A DNA stretch of 64,000 nucleotides from Septoria linicola (GCA_024114885.1 CP099418.1:4154001-4218000), one strand, 5' to 3'; numbered from the stretch's first letter, positions 1 through 10,670 are shown. Translations and numbers: made by a program. Notes: generated by a model not told the origin, from the letters alone.

Positions 1-257
1 GGGATTGGGATGTTGTCGGCGGCGAAGTGAACACTTCCACAGAGACACAGCGAGCGCCAAGTCGAGTCGCAAGTCGAGACCCTGACCCTGACCCTCTCAC
101 CACGTTACGTTACCCTTTGCTCGATCGCGTCTGACTGCTCAGTTACTGCTACCACTAACTAGTTAAGGAGCACTATAACATCTGGTCCCACGCGTCAGTC
201 GCATCCACAGCCTCTGCTGCATCTTGAACTTCCCACGCTCCTTACCATCCGACGGAA

Positions 258-656
258 ATGGCCGCCAACACTTTGGTACAGCTCTTCCGTTCAAAACACA
301 TCAAATGCTTAATCAAGCTAACTTTCACCCTCTCCATAGCTTGATCGCCTCGTCGGACTCGCAATGCTTGTCCTTGCCTCGACCGTCTTCCTCTACTACA
401 CTATCTGGACCCTGCTCATGGTATGTAATCTATCTACAAAGTGACAATGCCTGAAAGCTAAATTCTCTAGCCATTCGTCGACGACTCGCACCCAATTCAG
501 AACCTCTTCCCGCCTCGAGTCTGGGCCATTCGCATTCCGGTCATCCTTCTCCTTGTTGGCGGCGCTGTTGTCGGCAGCTTTTTGAGCGTGGTCATGATCA
601 AGAGCAATAGGAAGAAGGCATTGAAGGCGAAGAAGGCTGCCGCGAAAGTGCAATAG
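258..656 (+). CDS. DPM2: Dolichol-phosphate mannose synthase subunit 2 (three exons)
   Basis: Small ER membrane protein that stabilises or regulates dolichol-phosphate-mannose synthase, the mannose donor step for N-glycans, O-mannosylation and GPI anchors. Exons 258-275, 340-420 and 471-656 join in phase to 94 codons plus stop. Both introns (64 and 50 nt) have GT..AG ends. The product has two hydrophobic helices. The first contains YYTIW and is followed by the conserved PFVDDSHP loop; the second is followed by a basic tail (SNRKKALKAKK). Length and layout match DPM2 (about 80-95 aa). The long open frames that overlap it in other frames look like shadows because the family match appears only in the spliced frame. 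The start is the first ATG that splices correctly. Identification comes from recognised motifs, not a search. Confidence 0.88.
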
Positions 657-975
657 ATGCTTCCCTCAGGGGCATTGGCTGGCGTCAAGGACATATTATC
701 AGGCGGGGACTTGGAGACGTATACAGTCCAACGATGTAGGAGCCCGAAAACTTGCCTTAAATCGATGCGGCCCCATCAATGCACATTGAAATAATGCTCA
801 TTTCATGCTATCATGCTTGTTCCGGTTCATCCTTTGCGGCGAGCTCAAAATGTTGGGTATCTCCGAGAAAGTATAGTGCACAGCTGTGCTCCTCCATGCA
901 ACTTCAATTCCAGTCGCGTCTTGTTCGCTCAACGCCAGGTTCCAATCGCAATTCGCTCTCGATCCCCTTCAAGCC
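657..975. other. Intergenic, convergent DPM2/NNF1 3' ends
   Basis: About 320 bases between two convergent stop codons. Open frames here are short and lack recognisable domains; this is most simply 3' UTR of both neighbours. Confidence 0.6.
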
Positions 976-1647
976 TCATCGAATGCTGCTGTCGGCCTCC
1001 CTGGCTTCTGCTCGCAGCCCCTCTATCTGTTCGGGCTGCAATGCCGCAACGCTGCCATTCAGATCCTTAACCACACCTTCTAGCCCATCGATCAACTTCT
1101 TGATATCTTGTCTTTGTTGCTGCACTCTCTCCATAATCTCCTCATTCTCTTGGCCCAATGCTTCCTGTCTTTCGCGCATCGTCCTGTCCCACTCGCCCAA
1201 TGTCGGGGCTAGATGACTGATGTATAGCTGACGTGCTGGCAGAGTATGAGCAGGCACAGGCACAGATTCTTCTCCGTTCTCCGCGGCTTGTGTCTTGCGC
1301 CGCCTGGCGTCCTCAATCAGCCTGTCCAGCTCATTCAATGACAAAACCACGCTCCGCTCTGCCAGAATGGATTCGAATTCTTTGCGCATGCTTTCGCCGA
1401 GCTTCTGCGTGAACTGCTCATGTAGCAGCTTCACAGAACCGGGTACTTGTCTCGCGGGCGTGGGAAAACACGCAGCGAAGTTGTTGTATGAACATGTCTT
1501 CAGCACGTGGTTGATCGCGTCGTTGTACAGTTTCTGGAGGGCCGTCGCTCGTGGTCCAGGTGCAGACGGTGTTGGAGGCGGTCCAATCGGCGAGGGCGAT
1601 CTTGACGCGCGACCTCTGTTTGTATCTACTTCCATGTCGGTGGCCAT
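976..1647 (-). CDS. NNF1: Kinetochore MIS12/MIND complex subunit Nnf1
   Basis: Predicted kinetochore protein that links centromeric chromatin to the Ndc80 complex at mitosis. The 223-residue product has a low-complexity Pro/Ser N-terminus (about 1-40), then a helical region starting ALQKLYNDAINHVLKTCSY that is typical of Nnf1/PMF1. It continues through long amphipathic helices to a C-terminal coiled coil (EENEEIMERVQQQRQDIKKL type). The open frame extends 44 codons upstream, but the ATG at 1645-1647 (MATDMEVD) is preferred because the extension is Arg-rich and not family-like. No intron is needed. It shares a divergent upstream region with the GMC oxidoreductase. Confidence 0.8.
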   Translation of the reverse strand: MATDMEVDTNRGRASRSPSPIGPPPTPSAPGPRATALQKLYNDAINHVLKTCSYNNFAACFPTPARQVPGSVKLLHEQFTQKLGESMRKEFESILAERSVVLSLNELDRLIEDARRRKTQAAENGEESVPVPAHTLPARQLYISHLAPTLGEWDRTMRERQEALGQENEEIMERVQQQRQDIKKLIDGLEGVVKDLNGSVAALQPEQIEGLRAEAREADSSIR

Positions 1648-2548
1648 AACACGCGTAGGACGGTGTGCAGTATAGTCTTGCTGGAAGAAAGTGCGTGTTG
1701 TGGTCCTACTCAATCGAGGCAAGCGCTGCTCACGAAGCATCGGTCGACCCCTCGCAGCCTGCTCACATCTCCCATGCAAAGCATCTAAGCGACCGTCACC
1801 ACATCATTCACAACAATCATCTAGTCTGTTATGCATCAATTCACGATTCTTACAAGATGTACGACGTGAAATGAAAGTGCCCACACTGTCTGGCGGCTAT
1901 ATCGTGAGAAATGCCAGACGCCACAACTTAGCAGCAATGAGCATCACACGTCGCGAGACGTACACTTCACACTTCTCAAGCCCGAGTCACATACGCGAGG
2001 AGCAACATACGCAATACCAGCAAGGCACACCGGAAAAGTGTGGCCGCCGCGACCGGAATGCAGTCTGTCGCTGGTTTAGCACAGCATAAGCAGCTCTTCA
2101 AGATCAGCGCCGCGAGATTTTGGCGCTGCTAGCCTCTTTAATGCTGCGGATCTGCTTGCGCAGGCTATCCTGCTGTGCTTATGACTATCGTGACCGAACG
2201 CTGCTACTACGGCTGCAAGCAATGAAAGCGATCGCGTACAGTCACATCTGGCAGAGCGTGCTGATGACCACGCGTAGATTTTATATGGTAGGCCAATGAT
2301 TTGGTCCGACGTGTGCTCGACAACCACACGACCTTCGCTTGATCCTGGACAGCTGCACCCCGTCACATCCTTGCTGCTGTACAAGTCCATGTGGAGATCA
2401 ACGAGTAGTGCTGTGCACGATCACTAGATGGTCTGTAGGAGAAGCTTAATATAAGATCCTCACAGTAAGGCGCTTCTTGGAAAGCTCATGCTCACTCACT
2501 CTATACATTCATTTTCCTATATTTTCCAGTCGCTCCTTACGTCTCAAC
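1648..2548. other. Intergenic, divergent NNF1/GMC promoters
   Basis: About 900 bases between two divergent starts. Only short open frames without domain similarity are present; I see no RNA gene or repeat. Confidence 0.5.
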
Positions 2549-4735
2549 ATGAGGCTCGGTGCGACATTAGCTAGCACTTTCGCACTTCATGTGGCCGCTG
2601 CAGTTCTGTGAGTGCTTTTTGTGCTTGAGTCGACCATATCCCTACTGATCCCACGAGAAACCAGGAAGACAGCCAGCTACACGCTCGACAAGATAGTGGT
2701 GTCGTGACGGGATCTAGTGTCAATGGCAGCGAGTACGAATATGTAATCGTTGGTTCGGGTGCTGGAGGTTCACCATTGGCAGCACGTCTCGCGTTAGCTG
2801 GACACAGTGTCCTTCTGATCGAAGCTGGTGACAACCAAACCGACACATATGAGTACAAAGTGCCTGCTCTTCACGCTGTCTCGAGCGAATTCGAGAAGAC
2901 ACGTTGGGATTATTGGATCCGCCACTACGAGGATGACGAGCAGCAGAAGCGCGATTCCAAGCTCACGTATACTCTAGCAAACGGATCGGATTACACAGGG
3001 CTCGATCCTCCGGAAGGCGCGAAGATCAAGGGTGTCCTCTACCCACGCGCAGGAACCTTGGGAGGCTGTACCGCTCATAATGCGCTGGTCACCATTTATC
3101 CCAACGAAGTCGACTGGGAGAATCTCATGGACATTACTGGTGACGATTCTTGGGCTCCAGATAACATGCGCGGCTACTTCGAGAAGCTCGAGCACAACAA
3201 GTACCTGCCAACCAGTATCGTCGGCCATGGCTACACCGGCTGGCTTCCGACTTCGCGCACATCTTTGACTCTGATCCTCCAGGACTTGAAGGTCATCTCC
3301 CTGGCCCTGGCTGCAGCAAGTGCACTTGGACAAGGCCTGTTGGAGACTGTCATTACTACTGTGGCTGGGCTCGGTCATGTTCTCCTGACAGACATCAATA
3401 CACCTGGCAAGACGCGCGATGGTAGCGAAGGTCTCTACCAAGTTCCGCTTGCTATGCAAATACCAGAGTACAAAAGAGCTAGCCCGGTCGACTTCCTCAA
3501 CCAGGTCGTATTTGCGACGAACTCGGATGGTAGTAGGAAGTACAAGCTTGACATTGCCATGAACACTTTCGTAACGAAGATCAACCTGGACGAGAGCGGC
3601 AGCACTATCAAAGCTACTGGTGTCGACTTCCTTGCCGGCCAGTACCTTTTCGGGGCCGACCCTCGTCGTCAATCAGGTAGCGCGACTGACGCTGGTGTTG
3701 CTGGCTCCGTGTCTGCAACGCGTGAAGTCATCATATCTGCTGGAACCTTCAACACTCCTTCTCTACTCAAGCTCTCCGGCATTGGCCCGCGTGCAGAATT
3801 GGAGAGCCATGGTATTGAGACAAAAGTTGATCTTCCAGGAGTAGGGAAGAACCTCCAGGACCGCTACGAAGTTGCTGTTGCAGGTCGTGCCCCCACGCCG
3901 ATCAACCTTCTCGCCGACTGCATGTTCCTCAACGGCACAGAAGATCCATGCCTTGCCAATTGGGAAGGTCGCCTTATCGAGAAGGGCGTGTACTCCACAA
4001 ATGGTCTTGCCTTGGCTGTTCTCAAGAAGAGCACTGTCGCGCAGAACGACACCACTGATTTGTTCATCGCTGGGTGGCCAGCACACTTTGTAAGTCGTTG
4101 CCAACCGACCTCACTCACTCTTTCCATCATACTAGTTTCAAAACATACAGCACATCGACTCAGATATGTTGGTAAAAATGCTGACGATTTCGTGATGACC
4201 ACAGATTGGCTACTACCCAAGCTACTTCGAACAAGCTGTCGATGGTCGCAACGCATGGTCATGGGTGCCTTTAAAGGCGCACACGCGTAACAACAACGGC
4301 TCCGTCCTCCTCAACTCTGCTGACCCCTTGGACGTCCCGTCGATCAACTTCCGCAACTTCGACGTCGGTGGAGAAGAAGACCTGCAGGCTCTCGTCGAAG
4401 CACAGAAGTACGGACGCAAGATCTTCGAAGATCTCATCCCACTCGAAGGCAAATTCACTGAGGACTGGCCAGGCCAGGATGTACAGACCGACGATGAGTG
4501 GAAGCAGTTTATCAAATATGAGGCGTGGGGTCATCACGCTTGCTGCACGGCGAAGATTGGAAGTGATGACGACCAGGACGCTGTGCTGGACTCGAACTTC
4601 AAGGTCAGAGGTGTGGATGGATTGAGAGTCGTGGATGCATCAGTCTTTCCAAAGATCCCGGGCTACTTCATTGCAACCCCAATTTACATGATCAGCGAGA
4701 AGGCAGCAGAAGTCATCCTTGCCGATGCGACTTGA
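2549..4735 (+). CDS. Secreted GMC-family FAD oxidoreductase (three exons)
   Basis: Glucose-methanol-choline oxidoreductase, a flavoprotein oxidising an alcohol or sugar; the substrate cannot be read. Exons 2549-2607, 2673-4089 and 4205-4735 join in frame to 668 residues. Exon 1 encodes a hydrophobic signal peptide (MRLGATLASTFALHVAAAVL), so export is expected. The FAD Rossmann motif VIVGSGAGGSPLAARLALAG lies near residue 50. GMC signature 1 region is GGCTAHNALV, and signature 2 is SAGTFNTPSLLKLSGIGPR. The C-terminal catalytic region has the expected His (WGHHACC) and ends with an IPGYFIATPIYM segment. The second intron is 115 nt; a 36-nt internal piece could be an extra exon, but direct joining gives the family pattern PAHF-IGYYPSY. 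It lies beside the peroxisomal lipid block, but the signal peptide argues that it acts elsewhere. Confidence 0.85.
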
Positions 4736-4844
4736 GGCGTAAACCGACTATACACGCTCCTCGCATACGAGCAGAGACAAAGACGGGAAGTAGCACGCCA
4801 TAAACAGCGACAGCTAATCAAAACCCCATACACAAAGTATCTAC

Positions 4845-6911
4845 CTACAACTTCGATAATATACTCTTCATATCACTCTCCCCACCCATTACAATCTCCT
4901 CACTCTGATAATATGGATTAAACGTAATCTCATTCAGCGGATTCTGGCGATGCGCGCGATCAAACAAATCCTCATAGACTTTCCCATCCGACCTTCCCAG
5001 CGCAGAATCGAGCAAAAAGTCCGGAATCTTCCATGAATCCACGAGACGCACGGCGTGAGGCCGGGTCTGCGCCATGAGGTCTTGAATTTTGGCAGGAAGG
5101 AGGTCGAGATCATCGTCCGAGACGGAGTGCGCTTGGACGAAAGAGCGGGCTTCGGCATCCATGGTGAAGAAGGCGAAGAGGCGGAATTGGAGGGTGAGGT
5201 GCTTTTTGAGGGTCGGTGAGATTTTGGTGTTGCTGCTGTGTATTGCGTCGTGGAAGTTTGTCACGAGAATGGATTGCGATTCGGCGATGCTGATTTTGCG
5301 GAGTTGGATGAGCATGTCGTTCCAGCTGCGCTTGTTCTCGACGCGTTCGACGTATGCGCGGTGGGTGAGGTAGCGGGAGCGGCGGTGGAAGGCTTTGACG
5401 ATTGCTTCGTCGGAGCCGAAGATGCGGCAGAGTTGTGGTTTCTTGTGGTGTTCTTTTTGGAGCCAGTCGCGGCATGCGATCTCGATATCGTCTAGGGGCT
5501 CGCCTTTGCGGGCGACGGCAGCTTCCATGCGTTTGATCAGATAGCTTGCAGTTTGTTGGGTGATCATCCAGTTGTCTCCTTCAACGGTTGGCTTACTGAG
5601 GTAGTCGTTGTTGAATTGGACGAAGCCACTCGAGTACATGAATCCATGGCCACCCATCGCGCGACGGCAAGTCTCAATACTGTTGGCTGCCAGCTCCGTG
5701 CAAAGACTCTTCAGTCCAGATGATTGAGCGTGCAGGATAGCAAGCTTGCGAAAATCACCCTTGTCGATCTCTGCTCTTGTGCTCGAGTACAAAGAGTGCA
5801 TTGCTTCGCCCGTGAAATGCAAGGCAAAAGCTGTGGCTAGCAGTGGCAGGATCCTGATCTGCACAGTCGGATAATCGAGCACTGCCAGCTCAGGCGCAGA
5901 CTTGTCTTTGCTATCTCGGTCCTGGAACTGGCGGCGAATTGAGGTGTATCGCACTGCAATCGTCACAGCCCTCGCCATGATCAGTCGCGCGTGCATGATG
6001 ATCACTGCCCGAACGTATGTCAAGCTTCCGTAGACCACAGCAGGATTGGCTGGCTTTGAGTATGTGCAAGTGTTCGGATCCACGCGCGAGTAGTTCGAGA
6101 GCATGCTGTTGTGTGGTACACGGAAGTTGTTGAACAACATGTAGCCGTTGTCCATAGGAGCATAGCCGTACTTTGGACCAATATCTCCAACGATAATCCC
6201 GTCCAAAGGCTTGTGTGTCTTCAGGTCACGAATCTGAACGATAAATGGATGCGGGCCGCGGTTCACGAGCTTAGTCGAGTCGGCCGACTCTGGGACATAT
6301 AGCTGAGCCACAACAATGGCATGGTTCGCCGTCCTTCCCATTGTTCCATTCCACCACTTGCTTGCTGTGAGCGTTGGGCTGTGAATGACAAAGTTCTTTT
6401 GCTTGGGATCCCAAGTCGCGCGACACTCGAGTCCGCGAACATTAGAGCCGTGTCCCAGCTCCGTCTGTGCATAACAGCCAATTGCCTCCCAAGCACTAAT
6501 CTTCGGTAGCCAGTATTCTCGTTGCTTCTCGTCGCCTTGTTCTCGTACGGTCGTCTCAAACATCTGGCTGTGAACCATGTATGGCGAGACATCGTCGCAG
6601 AGATAGCTCGATATGCCCTGGTCTTCTTGGTCCCAATTGTGCTGGTCAGCTAATCGTCTCAGTTTCTTCGCTCTGGCCAGACCTAGTTGATATCGATCAG
6701 GTCTTGAGAGATTTGGTTGCCTGATCTTCTTGAAGAGAGGGTCATGTTCCAAGATGGGTAGAATCTTCTCTTGGCGTTTGAGGAAGTCGTTACGAGCCAG
6801 CAGTATGTTAGCCAATTCATCTGTGTCCACATCGGATTGCCCTCTTTCCTTGGCCAAGAGATCTGGTCCAGATGGCGAAGCTGGCTTCAGATTATCTGCG
6901 AAGTCCGGCAT
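4845..6911 (-). CDS. Peroxisomal acyl-CoA oxidase
   Basis: First enzyme of peroxisomal beta-oxidation: it oxidises acyl-CoA to trans-2-enoyl-CoA and passes electrons to oxygen, giving hydrogen peroxide. The 688-residue single-exon product has the usual family length. It shows an N-terminal helical domain, the flavin-domain segment CYAQTELGHGSNVRGLE, the substrate-domain segment ASKWWNGTMGRTANHAIV, and the C-terminal helical part with the active-site-type motif TVEGDNWMITQQTASYL. It ends in SKL, a canonical PTS1 peroxisome signal. ATG at 6909-6911 (MPDFADNL) is preferred over an in-frame ATG 12 codons upstream. It is divergent from the PTS1 acyl-CoA synthetase at 7391, which suggests a shared promoter. 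Confidence 0.92.
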   Translation of the reverse strand: MPDFADNLKPASPSGPDLLAKERGQSDVDTDELANILLARNDFLKRQEKILPILEHDPLFKKIRQPNLSRPDRYQLGLARAKKLRRLADQHNWDQEDQGISSYLCDDVSPYMVHSQMFETTVREQGDEKQREYWLPKISAWEAIGCYAQTELGHGSNVRGLECRATWDPKQKNFVIHSPTLTASKWWNGTMGRTANHAIVVAQLYVPESADSTKLVNRGPHPFIVQIRDLKTHKPLDGIIVGDIGPKYGYAPMDNGYMLFNNFRVPHNSMLSNYSRVDPNTCTYSKPANPAVVYGSLTYVRAVIIMHARLIMARAVTIAVRYTSIRRQFQDRDSKDKSAPELAVLDYPTVQIRILPLLATAFALHFTGEAMHSLYSSTRAEIDKGDFRKLAILHAQSSGLKSLCTELAANSIETCRRAMGGHGFMYSSGFVQFNNDYLSKPTVEGDNWMITQQTASYLIKRMEAAVARKGEPLDDIEIACRDWLQKEHHKKPQLCRIFGSDEAIVKAFHRRSRYLTHRAYVERVENKRSWNDMLIQLRKISIAESQSILVTNFHDAIHSSNTKISPTLKKHLTLQFRLFAFFTMDAEARSFVQAHSVSDDDLDLLPAKIQDLMAQTRPHAVRLVDSWKIPDFLLDSALGRSDGKVYEDLFDRAHRQNPLNEITFNPYYQSEEIVMGGESDMKSILSKL

Positions 6912-7390
6912 ATTAAATTCCTGTCCAAGCCGCTGCTGTTTTCGCAACCCATATCAAAAATCGATGATTTCAGTAGGCTGGCAAGCATACATACCTACAG
7001 AAGGATCATCGATACACCTTGTGTCAAGCAAACAGACGTCGAGGTCGCTTACCCGAGGACAATGTGTGCCGACTTCCCGATCGCCTCCCAAACTCAATCT
7101 ATGGCACCGACGCGGGGGCCCCGCACGAGCTCTCCATACGATTCCGGCAGAGGACGAAGTGGGAACTTGACGTGAAAACTTCAATCACAAATGTACAATT
7201 GAATGCCGAGGGCGTTGCTCAGCACACTTACGGGATCGCAACACTGAGCCCGAAGCCCATGCCTCCGACTTGGCCATCAGTACAGGCAATATTCCGAAAG
7301 CTTGAACGCATATCAGTAAACTCAAGCAGCACTTACGAGCGAGAGCCTGGTGCAATTGCAAAGGATGAAGTCCTGCCACTATCAACATTG
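6912..7390. promoter_or_regulatory. Divergent promoter of acyl-CoA oxidase and acyl-CoA synthetase
   Basis: A 479-base spacer separates the two divergent starts. The frame of the synthetase stays open through it, but the encoded residues look non-coding, so it is read here as promoter and 5' UTRs. A shared regulatory region is an inference from arrangement and from both products carrying PTS1. Confidence 0.6.
7053..7058. promoter_or_regulatory. CCGAGG hexamer, possible FarA/FarB-type fatty-acid response site
   Basis: CCGAGG is the reverse complement of CCTCGG, the core reported for the fatty-acid regulators FarA/FarB in Aspergillus. It sits between two divergent beta-oxidation genes. A hexamer can occur by chance; function is unproven. 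Confidence 0.4.
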
Positions 7391-9136
7391 ATGAGAGAGC
7401 CGTGGAGAATGTCTGCGTTCAACGATCGTACTCTGAGCGTACCACCTCATACTGGACGATACGTTCTGCCTTGCCATCCACTATTTGCAAGGCTTGTGCG
7501 ATCTGCGCATGAAACTCCACCTAGGCTTTGCGTCAGAGATGACAATACAGGCGTGGAGGCGACTCATCTGCAATTATTGACGGACGTCCTCAGCTTTCGA
7601 GAGCGGCTGAGACAGAGTCTATCGTCTGACACTCTGAAAGCGTTGGACGAGCGTCAAGAAGTGTATCTTGCGATTCTGGCACCGGGTGGATATGAATTCA
7701 CGGTTGCTATACTGGCGGCGCTTGCCTTAGGAGCGGCCGTTGTGCCAATGACCACGGCATTACCTCCAGAGGAAGCTCTTTACTTTGTCTCGAAATCTCG
7801 TGCAGCTGCAATTCTGGTAGCTGATGGAGCCATACGTCTCGGGACATCAGTTGAGAAACTGGTGAAGGATCGTGATGCGAGAAGTACATTCCAATGCATA
7901 CCAGTAGCGCCTTCTTTAGTGAACGTTCCTCTGGCCCCTAGAGAAATCCTTGTCTCATCTGACACGTATCTGGACGATAACGCTCCCGGCGTTGTCATCT
8001 TCACTTCAGGGACGACAGGCGCTCCAAAGGGAGCCGTTATGCGACGTGCTTTCATCCACGATGAAGCTATGGGCGTGATAGATCACTACAGCATAACCAA
8101 GCATGATGTGCTTCTTCACCTCCTGCCTGTGCATCACGCGACAGGCATTGGAATAATGTTCTTTCCCTTCCTTTTGGCAGGCGCCTTGCTTGAATTCAAA
8201 AGCGGATCCTTTGACTCAGAGTGGCTGTGGGAGCGCTGGAGACAGGGTGGCACAACATTCTTCTCTGGAGTTCCAACGATCTACATGCGAATGATGAGAC
8301 ATTTCCAGCAGAGCATAGCAGCGCGACCAGACGTGCAGCAATATGTCGATGGGGCTCGTAATGTTCGTGCGTGCATCTGTGGGACCTCTGCGTTACCCAA
8401 GAATATTGCAGACTTCTGGGCGACATTGCTTGGGCGCCAGATCCTGCTCAGGTACGGAATGACCGAAACAGGGGCAGTCTTCAAAGTTCGGATGGGAGAT
8501 CAGAATGTACCGGACGGCTCTGTTGGTAACATTGCTCCAGGGTGTGATGTGATACTGTCGGAAGGCGACCATGGGGAAATCCTGGCGAAAAGTCCCGGAA
8601 TGTTCAGCCATTTCCTCTTTGATCCGGAAGCAACTGCTGCTTCGCATGACGCGAGAGGTTACTACAGGACTGGCGATATCGCCCGGAAGGAAGGTGATTA
8701 TTACCGAATCCTCGGTCGCGCATCCGTGGACATCATTAAGACAGGCGGCTATAAGATAAGCGCACTCGACATCGAGCGCGAGCTACTATCTCTGCCTTAT
8801 GTGGCCGAGGCAATGGTGGTCGGCGTGCCAGACGAAGAATTTGGCGAGAGAATTGCCGCTGCGCTTGTACTGAAAAGCATAGCGGACAGCCCGTCTGAGG
8901 TTGCAAAGACTGCCATGGAAGATGTGACTCTTGAGAAGCTGCGCGAAGATCTACGATCCAGGCTTGCAGGATACAAGCTGCCAACAGTGATGCGGATCAT
9001 CCAAGAAGAGCTGCCAAAGTCCGCCACAGGTAAGGTGGTGAAGAAGGTGTTGGGACCTCAATTCTTCCCACCTGAGAGCTACAGTACTTCTCCGATCATC
9101 CAGGTGTGGAAATTGGGAGGGAAATCGAAACTTTGA
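7391..9136 (+). CDS. Peroxisomal AMP-forming acyl-CoA synthetase (ACSF3/MatB-like)
   Basis: Adenylate-forming enzyme that activates a carboxylic acid to its CoA thioester. About 581 residues from the ATG at 7391 (an alternative is 7409). Motifs in order: A3 phosphate loop FTSGTTGAPKG, A5 YGMTETGAV, A7 YYRTGDIA, A8 GRASVDIIKTGGYKISALDIE, and A10 with the catalytic Lys in PKSATGKVVKK. The DIIKTGGYKISALD form resembles malonyl-CoA synthetases (MatB, ACSF3) more than long-chain ligases, but the substrate is not settled. The C-terminus is SKL, a PTS1 signal, so the enzyme should supply CoA esters inside the peroxisome, matching the divergent PTS1 acyl-CoA oxidase. The frame is open upstream to 7019; that part is not family-like and was excluded. 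Confidence 0.87.
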   Translation: MREPWRMSAFNDRTLSVPPHTGRYVLPCHPLFARLVRSAHETPPRLCVRDDNTGVEATHLQLLTDVLSFRERLRQSLSSDTLKALDERQEVYLAILAPGGYEFTVAILAALALGAAVVPMTTALPPEEALYFVSKSRAAAILVADGAIRLGTSVEKLVKDRDARSTFQCIPVAPSLVNVPLAPREILVSSDTYLDDNAPGVVIFTSGTTGAPKGAVMRRAFIHDEAMGVIDHYSITKHDVLLHLLPVHHATGIGIMFFPFLLAGALLEFKSGSFDSEWLWERWRQGGTTFFSGVPTIYMRMMRHFQQSIAARPDVQQYVDGARNVRACICGTSALPKNIADFWATLLGRQILLRYGMTETGAVFKVRMGDQNVPDGSVGNIAPGCDVILSEGDHGEILAKSPGMFSHFLFDPEATAASHDARGYYRTGDIARKEGDYYRILGRASVDIIKTGGYKISALDIERELLSLPYVAEAMVVGVPDEEFGERIAAALVLKSIADSPSEVAKTAMEDVTLEKLREDLRSRLAGYKLPTVMRIIQEELPKSATGKVVKKVLGPQFFPPESYSTSPIIQVWKLGGKSKL

Positions 9137-9333
9137 GCAGGTCTCGTCGCCGTCTTAATCCATAGATTGCGCTAGCCCATAATACTTGCCATGAACGCTC
9201 ATAGCAGACCAACGGGAAAGGATAGAACTCGATAAACGAGACGCACAGGGCGTATTGCATTTCAATGTGAACCTTCGACTTAGAGTGATCATCGCGCGTG
9301 TCTGGTACGGTCTTGTCTGCTGTAGTGTTGCAC

Positions 9334-10137
9334 TCAAGCTGTTGCGAATCTTGCCTTTCGAGCTGCCGCCGCCTCCTTGTCCTTTTCCGTCATCCAGGCC
9401 GGATAGCCTGACTTCTCAGCCTTCGGCTTCCCGCCTCCCTGCTTCTGCCCTTGCTTTGGTGCGGGTGCAGGATCCGCCCTCGTCTTGGACTTTTTCCTGT
9501 TCTTGCTATCATTCTCGCTGGTCTCCCTACCTCGCTTTTGCTTCTTCTCCCTCTCTTCGGGCAAACCCTTGTTGAGTACGTCCAACGGGGACAGCGATGC
9601 GCCAAAGCGCTTTGCGCGCTCAAGCTTCTTCAATTCTTCGTCGTCGCCAGTAATGCCAAATCTTGCTCTGCGCGCCTTGCGCTTCGCTATCTCTTCGTCC
9701 AACGTGCTTTCTGCGATTCCAGCCCTGAATTTGGCGTCCTCCTCCTCTTTGCGCTTCTTCTCCGCCTCTGTATCAACAGCTGGCGCATCTGTAGGACCTG
9801 CTGCGACTTTCAGATCGTCGGTCTGTGCGGGGTCGATTGCGGCTTCTTGGTTAGGAACATCTTGAGGATTGTCGACCGGCCCTTGACCTCCAGCAGCTAT
9901 AGCCGTCGCTGCGGCCTCTGTCGTCGCAGTCTTTGCGGCCTCTGTGGCCGGCTCGTCGTCCCAGTCAATCTCGTCCTCGTTGGCCGCAGGTTTCTCGGCT
10001 GGCGCTTCGGTGTTCTGTTTGGCGTCGTAATCTTCGAGACGCTTCACCAGCTCGGCTTTCTTACCGCTGTGTGGTAGATTGCGCTCCTTGCAGAGAGTGG
10101 CCAGCTCGTCGTTCTTCTTCTTGGCGTAGTCGGCCAT
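9334..10137 (-). CDS. THO1: SAP-domain mRNP protein Tho1
   Basis: Predicted nuclear nucleic-acid-binding protein of the Tho1/SARNP (CIP29) family, which joins mRNP assembly and export with the THO/TREX machinery. The 267-residue product starts with a SAP motif at about residues 4-40 (KNDELATLCKERNLPHSGKK then AELVKRLEDYD). An acidic Ala/Glu-rich middle (about 41-130) follows, then the basic C-terminal block with repeated KRKARRARFGI and RAKRFG motifs typical of this family. The start ATG is at 10135-10137. No intron is needed. It separates the peroxisomal genes on either side without an obvious functional link to them. Confidence 0.85.
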   Translation of the reverse strand: MADYAKKKNDELATLCKERNLPHSGKKAELVKRLEDYDAKQNTEAPAEKPAANEDEIDWDDEPATEAAKTATTEAAATAIAAGGQGPVDNPQDVPNQEAAIDPAQTDDLKVAAGPTDAPAVDTEAEKKRKEEEDAKFRAGIAESTLDEEIAKRKARRARFGITGDDEELKKLERAKRFGASLSPLDVLNKGLPEEREKKQKRGRETSENDSKNRKKSKTRADPAPAPKQGQKQGGGKPKAEKSGYPAWMTEKDKEAAAARKARFATA

Positions 10138-10670
10138 CGCGAATGGGTAGAGTAGTCGAGGTGAGGTACCGCAATCGTCTCTTGATGCAGCGATCGAGTT
10201 TCAGTAATGCGATGCGATGCGATTGCGATGTGTCGGTGTGTTAATGGCGCGATTGTTGTGATGAAGAAGTAAGTGGTAGAAGTGAGCTTTGACGGATGAT
10301 GAAGCGACGCGAACGCGCGCGCTGGAATGAATGAACGCAGGGGCCAGCCATGGCCCACTCGCCAAGTGCCTCACTATGCATCACATTCGTAAATTGGTAT
10401 GGAAACAACGCATCGCTGACAAGACAATGAGTGCGGTCGCTCATCTCGTCAGTCTGTGGCATAGTTGGACAGCATATGATTATGAGCATATTAGTCAAAG
10501 GCCTCAGCAAAGTACCAAGCATGCAAGTGATATGCAGCAATGATACCAACCTGATCGATGGGTATTCCGTAGCTTGTCATGTCCCCTCACGTTGCCGAGG
10601 TCGACACCACGACAGTGAACGATTCGCATAGCGACTTCACAATAAACAATAAAACATCACAGTGTCCGTC
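10138..10670. promoter_or_regulatory. Divergent THO1 / enoyl-CoA hydratase promoter region
   Basis: About 530 bases upstream of two divergent starts. It contains one CCGAGG hexamer (10595-10600). Nothing else recognisable. Confidence 0.5.
10595..10600. promoter_or_regulatory. CCGAGG hexamer, possible FarA/FarB-type site
   Basis: Lies 71 bases upstream of the enoyl-CoA hydratase/isomerase start. The same hexamer occurs in the acyl-CoA oxidase/synthetase spacer. Chance occurrence is possible. Confidence 0.4.

Noticed and set aside
224..454. 76-codon frame over DPM2
   Set aside because: Wrong frame; the spliced frame gives the recognised DPM2 protein.
2076..2390. 104-codon minus-strand frame between NNF1 and the GMC gene
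   Set aside because: Cys/Ser/Arg-rich without a domain; not distinguishable from chance.
4136..4171. Extra 36-nt exon in the GMC oxidoreductase
   Set aside because: It would need a 33-nt intron, shorter than any other here, and direct joining without it restores the family pattern.
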